This document shows, piece after piece, positions 34,761-41,977 of a stretch of DNA of 64,000 nt (the first letter of the stretch is position 1; each line of letters starts with the position of its first letter). The stretch lies in assembly GCF_001666835.1 (NCBI RefSeq), contig NZ_LZJF01000184.1:1-64000 (forward strand), in the 5' to 3' direction. Origin of the DNA: Mycobacterium sp. E3251. Its GTDB lineage: Bacteria; Actinomycetota; Actinomycetes; Mycobacteriales; Mycobacteriaceae. A program made the translations under genes and the position numbers. Under the pieces are notes generated by a model. It was not told the DNA's origin. It saw nothing but the letters and a program-made list of their open reading frames with translations, and searched no databases.

Positions 34761-37326
34761 CGACGGACGCCACAACCAGTCGTCCGGCGACGCGGATGGG
34801 TCGGCGACTGAGCGGGTGGGAAAACATGGAAGCGGCGAGCGCCCGCGTGGCGCGCCGTCGACCGCCGGCCAACGCCGAGGGGTTCCGCCCGATGACCGGC
34901 TGACCACGATCCTTCCGCCGGTCGTCGATGACCGGTCGCCCCGGCGGCCCGATCCCAGCATCGAGGAAGTCAAAGCCGCGCTCGACAGCCCTTCATCGAC
35001 GCCCGTGCAGCGGGACGCAATCCAAGAGGTCAAGGCCGCGCTGGACAGCCGGACACCTCCGCGCCGCGCAGGGCCACCATCGGGAGGCCGGCCGCCGGAA
35101 GGGCCGCCACCGCCGCTCGGTCCGGGGGGTCGCCGCGGTGGGCCGGACGGTTTCGGGCCCCGGCCGCCGCGTGACGTCCACTGGACCCAGCAGATCAACT
35201 GGTTGTGGGTGCGCCGCGCGGCCTACCTGTCGGCGGCGGTGCTCGTGCTCCTGCCGATCGTCACGTTCGCCATGGCGTACTTCATCGTCGACATCCCCAA
35301 GCCGGGGGATTTGCGCACCAACCAGGTCTCCACCATCCTGGCCAGCGACGGGTCAGAGATCGCCAAAATCATTCCGCCCGAAGGCAATCGGGTTGACGTC
35401 AACATCAGCCAGGTGCCGGTCCACGTGCGCCAGGCGGTGATCGCCGCCGAGGACCGCAATTTCTACTCGAACCCGGGGTTCGATTTCAGCGGCTTTGCCA
35501 GGGCGGTGAACAACAACCTGTTCGGCAACGGCGATCTGCAGGGCGGGTCGACCATCACGCAGCAATACGTGAAGAACGCGCTGGTGGGCTCGGCTCAACA
35601 CGGCGTCAGCGGCCTGATGCGCAAGGCCAAGGAACTGGTGATCGCCACCAAGATGTCGGGGGAGTGGTCGAAAGACGATGTGCTGCAGGCTTACCTGAAC
35701 ATCATCTATTTCGGCCGGGGCGCCTACGGCATCTCCGCCGCTGCCAAGGCGTACTTCAACAAGCCCGTCGAGCAGTTGACCGTCTCGGAGGGGGCGCTCC
35801 TGGCGGCGCTGATCCGCCGGCCGTCGTCACTCGACCCGGCCGTCGATCCGCAGGGGGCCCGGGCCCGTTGGAACTGGGTGCTCGACGGCATGGTGGAGAC
35901 CAAGGCGCTGTCGTCAAATGACCGTGCCGCGCAGGAGTTCCCGCAGACGGTGCCGCCCGATCAAGCCCGCGCGGAGAACCAGACGACGGGACCCAACGGG
36001 CTGATCGAGCGCCAGGTGACCAAAGAGTTGATGGAGCTGTTCAACATCGACGAGCGGACTCTGAACACGCAGGGCCTACAGGTCACCACCACCATCGACC
36101 CGAAAGCCCAGCAGGCCGCCGAGAAGGCGGTATCGAAATACCTTGACGGACAAGACCCCGACATGCGGTCGGCGGTGGTGTCGATCGACCCGCACGACGG
36201 GTCGATACGCGCGTACTACGGCGGTGCGGACGCCCAGGGTTTCGACTTCGCGCAGGCGGGTCTGCAGACCGGTTCGTCGTTCAAGGTGTTCGCCTTGGTC
36301 GCCGCGCTCGAGCAGGGGATCGGTCTGGGATATCAGGTCGACAGTTCGCCGCTGACCGTCGACGGCATCAAGATCACGAACGTCGACGGCGAGGGCTGCG
36401 GGACGTGCAACATCGCCCAGGCCCTCAAGCAATCGCTGAACACCTCTTATTACCGGCTGATGCTCAAGCTCAAGGGCGGACCGCAGGCCGTCGCGGACGC
36501 CGCGCACCAGGCCGGTATCGCGACCAGCTTCCCCGGCGTGGACCACACGCTGTCCGAGGACGGCAAGGGCGGGCCACCCAACAACGGAATCGTGCTGGGG
36601 CAGTACCAGACCCGGGTGATCGACATGGCCTCGGCGTACGCCACGTTGGCCGCCTCCGGCGTGTACCACCGGCCGCATTTCGTGCAGAAGGTCGTCAACT
36701 CCGAAGGGCAGGTGCTCTTCGACGCGAGCAAGTCCGACAACAACGGCGAGCAGCGCATCCCCAAGGCCGTCGCCGACAACGTCACCGCGGCCATGGAGCC
36801 GATCGCCAGCTACTCGCGCGGGCACTCCTTATCCGGCGGCAGGCCGTCGGCGGCCAAGACGGGCACCACGCAGCTGGGTGACACCACCGCCGACAAGGAC
36901 GCCTGGATGGTCGGGTACACGCCGTCGCTGTCGACGGCCGTGTGGGTGGGCACCGCCAAAGGTGATGTGCCGCTCGTAACCGCCTCGGGCGCACCGGTTT
37001 ACGGCTCCGGGCTGCCGTCGGACATCTGGAAGTCGACGATGGACGGCGCCCTGAAGGGCACCTCCAACGAATCCTTCCCCAAGCCGACCGAGATCGGCGG
37101 ATACGCGGGTGTCCCGGCGCCGCCACCTCCGCCGCCCGCGCCCTCGGTGACCGTTATTCAGCCCACCGTCGAGGTGGCGCCGGGCATCACGATCCCGGTC
37201 GGCCCGCCCACGACGGTCACTGTTGGGCCGGCACCGCCGGGCGGTGGCGGCCCTGGCGGTCCCGAGTCGGGCGTCCCGCCGGGTGGTCCGCAAGCTCCCG
37301 CGCCGGCTGGCCAGCCACCGCCGTGA
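34753..37326 (+). CDS. ponA1: Bifunctional class A penicillin-binding protein PonA1
   Basis: 857 residues from a TTG at 34753; GTG 34816 is an alternative. A long cytoplasmic Pro/Arg-rich tail (about 1-150) precedes one membrane helix (LSAAVLVLLPIVTFAMAYFIV). The glycosyltransferase domain has AAEDRNFYSNPGFDFSG with its catalytic Glu, and GGSTITQQYVKN. The transpeptidase domain has SSFK (nucleophile Ser), SLNTS and KTGTT. The C-terminus is Pro/Gly-rich. It polymerises and crosslinks peptidoglycan in the inner membrane. The tail carries a duplicated EVKAALDS. Confidence 0.96.
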   Translation: MNNDGRHNQSSGDADGSATERVGKHGSGERPRGAPSTAGQRRGVPPDDRLTTILPPVVDDRSPRRPDPSIEEVKAALDSPSSTPVQRDAIQEVKAALDSRTPPRRAGPPSGGRPPEGPPPPLGPGGRRGGPDGFGPRPPRDVHWTQQINWLWVRRAAYLSAAVLVLLPIVTFAMAYFIVDIPKPGDLRTNQVSTILASDGSEIAKIIPPEGNRVDVNISQVPVHVRQAVIAAEDRNFYSNPGFDFSGFARAVNNNLFGNGDLQGGSTITQQYVKNALVGSAQHGVSGLMRKAKELVIATKMSGEWSKDDVLQAYLNIIYFGRGAYGISAAAKAYFNKPVEQLTVSEGALLAALIRRPSSLDPAVDPQGARARWNWVLDGMVETKALSSNDRAAQEFPQTVPPDQARAENQTTGPNGLIERQVTKELMELFNIDERTLNTQGLQVTTTIDPKAQQAAEKAVSKYLDGQDPDMRSAVVSIDPHDGSIRAYYGGADAQGFDFAQAGLQTGSSFKVFALVAALEQGIGLGYQVDSSPLTVDGIKITNVDGEGCGTCNIAQALKQSLNTSYYRLMLKLKGGPQAVADAAHQAGIATSFPGVDHTLSEDGKGGPPNNGIVLGQYQTRVIDMASAYATLAASGVYHRPHFVQKVVNSEGQVLFDASKSDNNGEQRIPKAVADNVTAAMEPIASYSRGHSLSGGRPSAAKTGTTQLGDTTADKDAWMVGYTPSLSTAVWVGTAKGDVPLVTASGAPVYGSGLPSDIWKSTMDGALKGTSNESFPKPTEIGGYAGVPAPPPPPPAPSVTVIQPTVEVAPGITIPVGPPTTVTVGPAPPGGGGPGGPESGVPPGGPQAPAPAGQPPP

Positions 37327-38966
37327 CCGGGGCCGAGCATCGCAGCACCACCATTTCTCCAGAGCCGCTCGCCGGCGATCTGCGCAGCGTCGACAACCGC
37401 GACTGCCCGAGCCGCACCGACTCACTGGGCGCCGCCCTGGCAGAAGTCGCCGGGGGGCCGGTGGGCAGGCACGCGCTGATCGGGCGTGCCCGGGTGATGA
37501 CGCCACTGCGGGTGATGTTCTTGATCGGACTGGTATTCCTGGCGCTCGGCTGGTCGACCAAGGCGGCCTGCCTGCAGAGCACCGGCACCGGGACGGGGGA
37601 TCAGCGGGTAGCCAACTGGGAGAACCAACGCGCGTATTACGAGCTGTGCTACTCGGATACGGTTCCGCTCTACGGCGCGGAGTTGTTGAGCCAGGGGAAG
37701 TTTCCGTACAAGTCGAGCTGGGTCGAGACCGACGGCAGCGGTACCCCGCAGACCCGCTACGACGGCCGGCCCGCGGTGCGCTACATGGAGTATCCGGTGC
37801 TGACCGGGATGTATCAGTACGTGTCGATGGCTTTGGCGAAGACCTACACCGCGCTGAGCAAGCTGGCTCCGCTGCCGGTGGTCGCCGAGGTGGTGATGTT
37901 CTTCAACGTCGCCGCGTTCGGTCTGGCGCTGGCCTGGCTCGCCACCGTCTGGGCGACGGCCGGCCTGGCGGGGCGCCGGATTTGGGATGCGGCCCTGGTG
38001 GCCGCGTCGCCGCTGCTGATCTTCCAGATCTTCACCAATTTCGACGCGCTGGCAACGGCATTCGCGATGGCCGGAGTGCTGGCCTGGGCGCGGCGCAAAC
38101 CGGTGCCGGCCGGCGTGCTGATCGGATTGGGCGCCGCGGCCAAGCTGTATCCGTTGTTGTTCCTGGGTCCCATGGCGGTCCTGGCGATCCGGACGGGGCG
38201 CTACCGCGCTCTGGCTCGAACGGCGGTAACCGCCGCGGCCACCTGGCTGTTGGTCAACCTGCCGGTGTTGGTGCTGTTTCCCCGCGGCTGGTCGGAGTTC
38301 TTCCGGCTCAATACCCGCCGCGGCGACGACATGGACTCGCTCTACAACGTGGTGAAATCGTTCACCGGCTGGCACGGGTTCGACGCCAAACTCGGGTTTT
38401 GGGAGCCGCCCGCCGTGCTGAACACCGTGGTCACGGTCCTGTTCGTAACCGGTTGTGCGGCAATCGCATACGTCGCGCTGACCGCTCCGAAGCGGCCGCG
38501 GCTGGCGCAGCTGCTTTTCTTGGTGGTGGCCGTTTTCCTGTTGACCAACAAGGTGTGGAGCCCGCAGTTCTCGCTCTGGCTGGTGCCGCTGGCGGTGCTG
38601 GCCTTGCCGCATCGCCGGATCCTGCTGGCGTGGATGACCATCGATGCGGTGGTGTGGGTGCCCCGGATGTACTACCTATACGGCAACCCGAACCGCTCGC
38701 TGCCGGAGCAATTCTTCACGACGACGGTGTTGCTGCGCGACATCGCCGTAATTGGGCTGTGCGCCTTGGTGATCCGTCAGATCTACCGGCCCGACGAAGA
38801 CTTGGTGCGCTGGAACGGCCGGGTGGACGATCCGTCGGGCGGTCCGTTCGATCGCGCGCCCGACGCCCCGCCCCGGTGGCTGCCGGACTGGCTACGACCG
38901 GCCGGCACGCGCCGCGCGCCGGCGCCCGAGATCGAGTCCCCGGTGCCGGCCGGCGTGGCGCCATGA
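37323..38966 (+). CDS. Polytopic membrane glycosyltransferase (GT87/DUF2029-like, Rv0051-like)
   Basis: 547 residues. A soluble N-terminal ~60 residues are followed by about ten membrane helices, with loops containing YMEYPVLTGMYQYVSMAL and AKLYPLLFLGPMAVL, typical of polyprenol-phosphate-sugar-dependent mannosyl/arabinosyl transferases. A soluble tail ends PVPAGVAP. The acceptor is unknown. GTG 37323 overlaps the ponA1 stop (GTGA), and its own stop overlaps the next gene, so it is tightly coupled to ponA1. Confidence 0.9.
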   Translation: MTGAEHRSTTISPEPLAGDLRSVDNRDCPSRTDSLGAALAEVAGGPVGRHALIGRARVMTPLRVMFLIGLVFLALGWSTKAACLQSTGTGTGDQRVANWENQRAYYELCYSDTVPLYGAELLSQGKFPYKSSWVETDGSGTPQTRYDGRPAVRYMEYPVLTGMYQYVSMALAKTYTALSKLAPLPVVAEVVMFFNVAAFGLALAWLATVWATAGLAGRRIWDAALVAASPLLIFQIFTNFDALATAFAMAGVLAWARRKPVPAGVLIGLGAAAKLYPLLFLGPMAVLAIRTGRYRALARTAVTAAATWLLVNLPVLVLFPRGWSEFFRLNTRRGDDMDSLYNVVKSFTGWHGFDAKLGFWEPPAVLNTVVTVLFVTGCAAIAYVALTAPKRPRLAQLLFLVVAVFLLTNKVWSPQFSLWLVPLAVLALPHRRILLAWMTIDAVVWVPRMYYLYGNPNRSLPEQFFTTTVLLRDIAVIGLCALVIRQIYRPDEDLVRWNGRVDDPSGGPFDRAPDAPPRWLPDWLRPAGTRRAPAPEIESPVPAGVAP

Positions 38967-39604
38967 CGCTCGTCGCCGTCCCGTTATTCCCCCGGGTGAC
39001 CGCGCTCGACGCGGTGGGGCCCTACGAAGTGTTGCAACGCATCCCGTCGGTCGAGGTGGTGTTCATCGGCCACCGCCGGGGCGAGGTGCGCACGGAAAAC
39101 GGGATGCTCGGCCTCAGCTGCGACGCGAGATTCGACGAGGTCACCTCGCCGGACGTGGTGCTGGTCCCCGGCGGGATCGGCACGCGCCGGCTGATCCATG
39201 ACGACACCATCCGCGAATGGTTACAAGCCGTACACCCGACGACGACCTTCACCACGTCGGTGTGTACCGGTGCGCTGCTGCTGGCCGCCGCCGGCTTGCT
39301 CGACGGGCTCACCGCCACGACGCACTGGCGCGCCAGGGACCTGCTCAACGAGCTCGGCGCCCGGTACGTGCCGGACCGGGTCGTCGAGCACCTGCCGCAG
39401 CGGCTCATCACCGCGGCGGGGGTGTCCAGCGGCATCGACATGGCCTTGCGGCTGGTCGAGCTCCTGGTCGACCGCCAGGCCGCCCAGGCCGCTCAGCTGC
39501 TCATCGAATACGACCCGCAGCCGCCCTTCGATTCGGGTGCCCTGGCCAAGGCCGATCAGGCGACGGTCGACAGGGCCACCGAATACTTGGACGCCCGGCA
39601 GTAG
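38963..39604 (+). CDS. DJ-1/PfpI-family protein (Rv0052-like)
   Basis: 213 residues from ATG 38963, overlapping the previous stop (ATGA). The family signature is TSVCTGALLLAAAGLLDG with the conserved Cys at the nucleophile elbow, preceded by VVLVPGGIGTR and followed by THW. This arrangement is like isonitrile hydratase and other class I glutamine-amidotransferase-like proteins. The substrate is unknown. A separate leader separates it from rpsF. Confidence 0.9.
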   Translation: MTLVAVPLFPRVTALDAVGPYEVLQRIPSVEVVFIGHRRGEVRTENGMLGLSCDARFDEVTSPDVVLVPGGIGTRRLIHDDTIREWLQAVHPTTTFTTSVCTGALLLAAAGLLDGLTATTHWRARDLLNELGARYVPDRVVEHLPQRLITAAGVSSGIDMALRLVELLVDRQAAQAAQLLIEYDPQPPFDSGALAKADQATVDRATEYLDARQ

Positions 39605-39698
39605 CCGGGTTGCTCGAGGGCCCGGATTCGTCGCGCTTTTGGAGGCCGCCGCGCCCATCCGGTAGCCTTGTGCGGTTGCCGACGCAGGCGACCCTCCT

Positions 39699-39717
39699 GC
39701 CACGGAACGACCGTGGC
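39699..39717 (+). promoter_or_regulatory. Hairpin in the rpsF leader
   Basis: GCCACGG (39699-39705) pairs with CCGTGGC (39711-39717) around an AACGA loop, about 12 bases before the GAGGAGG ribosome-binding site and 31 before the rpsF ATG. It could be an autoregulatory S6:S18 site or a translation-control element; I cannot decide by eye. Confidence 0.45.
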
Positions 39718-39748
39718 CGTGCAGACCAGAGGAGGTGGTGAGGTTTCC

Positions 39749-40039
39749 ATGCGTCCATACGAAATCATGGTCATTCTTGACCCCACGCTCGACGAGCGCA
39801 CCGTTGCTCCGTCGTTGGAGACGTTCCTGAACGTCGTCCGGAAAGACGGCGGGACCGTCGAAAAGGTCGACATCTGGGGCCGGCGCCGGCTGGCCTACGA
39901 GATCGCCAAGCACGCCGAAGGCATCTATGTCGTCGTCGACCTGAAGGCGGAGCCGGCGACGGTCTCCGAGCTCGACCGCCAGCTGAGCCTCAACGAGTCG
40001 GTATTGCGCACCAAGGTGATGCGCACCGACAAGCACTAA
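39749..40039 (+). CDS. rpsF: 30S ribosomal protein S6
   Basis: 96 residues, MRPYEIMVILDPTLDERTV, ending VMRTDKH, the exact length of Rv0053. GLU/VAL-rich beta strands and DIWGRRRLAYEIAKHAEGIYVVVDL are S6 hallmarks. It binds 16S rRNA as a heterodimer with S18. GAGGAGG precedes ATG 39749, so the longer frame from 39668 is not used. It is the first gene of the rpsF-ssb-rpsR-rplI operon. Confidence 0.98.
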   Translation: MRPYEIMVILDPTLDERTVAPSLETFLNVVRKDGGTVEKVDIWGRRRLAYEIAKHAEGIYVVVDLKAEPATVSELDRQLSLNESVLRTKVMRTDKH

Positions 40040-40150
40040 CACCCGTGGCTGAGTCGCGGGCCCACGGTCGGTGGACTTGCGTAGGCTCAGCGAGGATACG
40101 TGCCATTCACCGTCGGAGAAGCGAGTAGCAGGCGGAACGAGGAGGAAACT

Positions 40151-40666
40151 GTGGCTGGTGACACCACTATCACCGTTGTCGGAAATCTGACCGCCGACCC
40201 CGAACTGCGGTTCACCCCGTCCGGTGCCGCCGTCGCGAATTTCACCGTGGCGTCGACCCCGCGGATCTATGACCGCCAGAGCGGGGAATGGAAAGACGGC
40301 GAGGCGCTCTTCCTGCGATGCAACATCTGGCGGGAGGCCGCCGAGAACGTCGCCGAGAGCCTCACCCGCGGCGCACGCGTGATCGTGACGGGCCGGCTCA
40401 AGCAGCGTTCCTTCGAGACGCGCGAAGGTGAGAAGCGCACCGTCGTCGAGGTCGAGGTCGACGAGATCGGGCCCTCGCTGCGGTACGCCACGGCGAAGGT
40501 CAACAAGGCCAGTCGCAGCGGCGGCGGCGGTGGCGGCGGCTTCGGCGGTGGGGGCGGGTCCCGTCAGGGCTCGGCGCCGGCGAGCAGCGCGCCCGCCGAC
40601 GACCCGTGGGGCAGCGCCCCGGCATCCGGGTCCTTCGGCGGCGGCGACGACGAACCGCCGTTCTAA
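40151..40666 (+). CDS. ssb: Single-stranded DNA-binding protein
   Basis: 171 residues from GTG 40151, with GGAGGAAA just upstream. The OB fold covers residues 1-115 (ITVVGNLTADPELRFTPSGAAVANFTVAS, RCNIWREAAENVAESL). A Gly-rich linker (SGGGGGGGFGGGGGS) leads to the acidic tip DDEPPF that recruits partner proteins. It coats single-stranded DNA in replication and repair. Its place in the S6-S18 operon is conserved. Confidence 0.98.
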   Translation: MAGDTTITVVGNLTADPELRFTPSGAAVANFTVASTPRIYDRQSGEWKDGEALFLRCNIWREAAENVAESLTRGARVIVTGRLKQRSFETREGEKRTVVEVEVDEIGPSLRYATAKVNKASRSGGGGGGGFGGGGGSRQGSAPASSAPADDPWGSAPASGSFGGGDDEPPF

Positions 40667-40703
40667 AAAACTTCAACAGTAAGAAACGGAAAGAAAGACA
40701 GTC

Positions 40704-40958
40704 ATGGCTAAGTCCAGCAAGCGACGTCCGGCTCCGGAAAAGCCGGTCAAGACGCGGAAGTGTGTCTTCTGCTCGAAAAAGGGGCAAGCGATCGATTACA
40801 AGGACACCGCGTTGCTTCGCACCTATATCAGTGAGCGCGGCAAGATCCGGGCGCGGCGCGTCACCGGGAACTGCGTGCAGCACCAGCGTGACATCGCGAT
40901 CGCGGTGAAGAATGCCCGCGAGGTGGCTCTGCTGCCCTTCACGTCCTCGGCACGATAG
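40704..40958 (+). CDS. rpsR: 30S ribosomal protein S18 (zinc-binding C+ form)
   Basis: 84 residues, same length as Rv0055 (rpsR1). CVFC near residues 20-23 and a later Cys (GNCVQH) make it the C+ zinc-ribbon version; mycobacteria also carry a Cys-less paralogue elsewhere that replaces it under zinc starvation. It binds the platform of the 30S subunit with S6. AAAGAAAGA-like sequence precedes the ATG. It is the third gene of the operon. Confidence 0.98.
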   Translation: MAKSSKRRPAPEKPVKTRKCVFCSKKGQAIDYKDTALLRTYISERGKIRARRVTGNCVQHQRDIAIAVKNAREVALLPFTSSAR

Positions 40959-40989
40959 CCGCCGAATCCAAAGCGAAAGTACGAAAACG

Positions 40990-41448
40990 ATGAAGCTGAT
41001 TCTGACGGCCGACGTCGACCACCTCGGTACCGTCGGCGACACGGTCGAGGTCAAGGACGGCTACGGCCGCAATTTCCTGCTCCCGCGCGGTCTGGCGATC
41101 GTCGCCTCACGCGGTGCGCAGAAGCAGGCCGACGAGATCCGCCGCTCCCGCGAAGGCAAGGCGGTGCGCGACCTCTCACACGCCAACGAACTCAAGACCG
41201 CGATCGAGGCGCTGGGTCCCGTCCAACTGCCGGTGCGGACCGCGGCCGACTCCGGAAAGCTGTTCGGCTCGGTGACGTCCGGTGACGTCGTCGCGGCCAT
41301 CAAGCAGGCCGGTGGGCCGAACCTGGACAAGCGGATCGTGCGGCTGCCCAAGTCGCACATCAAGGCTGTCGGCACCCACCCGGTGTCCGTGCACCTGCAT
41401 CCCGAGGTCAATGTCGAGATCGCTCTCGAGGTCGTCGCGGAGAGCTAA
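40990..41448 (+). CDS. rplI: 50S ribosomal protein L9
   Basis: 152 residues from ATG 40990, matching Rv0056. The N-terminal domain MKLILTADVDHLGTVGDTVEVKDGYGRNFLLPRGLA is the L9 signature, a long connecting helix follows, and the C-terminal domain has KLFGSVTSGDVVAAI. It binds 23S rRNA at the L1 side. It is the last gene of the operon and is followed 20 bases on by a strong terminator. Confidence 0.98.
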   Translation: MKLILTADVDHLGTVGDTVEVKDGYGRNFLLPRGLAIVASRGAQKQADEIRRSREGKAVRDLSHANELKTAIEALGPVQLPVRTAADSGKLFGSVTSGDVVAAIKQAGGPNLDKRIVRLPKSHIKAVGTHPVSVHLHPEVNVEIALEVVAES

Positions 41449-41468
41449 GCCTCCAGCGTTTGCTCTTT

Positions 41469-41500
41469 CCCGGCGGCGGCCATCATCGGCCGCCGCCGGG
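41469..41500 (+). terminator. Strong hairpin terminator after the rpsF-rplI operon
   Basis: A perfect 13-bp GC stem, CCCGGCGGCGGCC (41469-41481) with GGCCGCCGCCGGG (41488-41500), around a 6-base ATCATC loop, followed by CTTAGTTG. It ends the ribosomal operon and isolates dnaB transcription. Confidence 0.9.
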
Positions 41501-41977
41501 CTTAGTTGTGCTGCAGTCACGCGCCCGGGCCGCATGGCGGGTGGTCGCGGACGCGCGTCCTAGCGAACTATCGCCCGGGGGTTCTCAGCGGACCCTATTT
41601 ACCCGGCCGTAACGCTGCGAAAATATGGCCGAAAGCCAACACGCCCGGCGCAGTAACCTGCGACGACACGCCGTAGAGATTCTTGTCCACACGAATTTCG
41701 TCGCGTTACATGGCCCTTAACAGCACCGATGTCAGAGCCCCTTGAATTCATACACAGGTTCTACACACCCCACTCAACACAGGTGTCGATGGATATGCAC
41801 ACACGATGCACAGGTTCATGAACAGCGGCCCTTTCACCTACTAGCCAGCAACGTCTAACGTCGTCCCGGCGCATGGCGTGCGAGTGCTGTGGGGCGAAAG
41901 TGTCGGCTCCTTGACTTACGCTGACGAAAGCGGTTTTCGAATGTACGTTCGGATGCGTGGCAGGGGAGGAGGGATCC
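41501..41977. other. Long leader region of dnaB with no supported gene
   Basis: This span between the terminator and dnaB holds no ORF with coding character on either strand; M. tuberculosis has Rv0057 here, which I do not see. Its AT content is higher than that of its neighbours, with runs such as TGAATTCATACACAGG and GATATGCACACACGATGCACAGG. A consensus DnaA box lies at 41683-41691. It probably contains the dnaB promoter. Confidence 0.6.
41683..41691 (+). promoter_or_regulatory. Consensus DnaA box upstream of dnaB
   Basis: TTGTCCACA at 41683-41691 equals the mycobacterial/E. coli-type DnaA box consensus, 286 bases before the dnaB start. The nearby ACACAGG-type repeats may be weaker sites. 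It could couple dnaB expression to DnaA activity; this is inference. Confidence 0.6.

Noticed and set aside
34215..35198. N-terminal extension of the Rv0048c-like frame
   Set aside because: It is antisense to ponA1 and Rv0049 and has biased Arg/Pro/Gly composition with no recognisable domain; GTG 34214 gives the known N-terminus.
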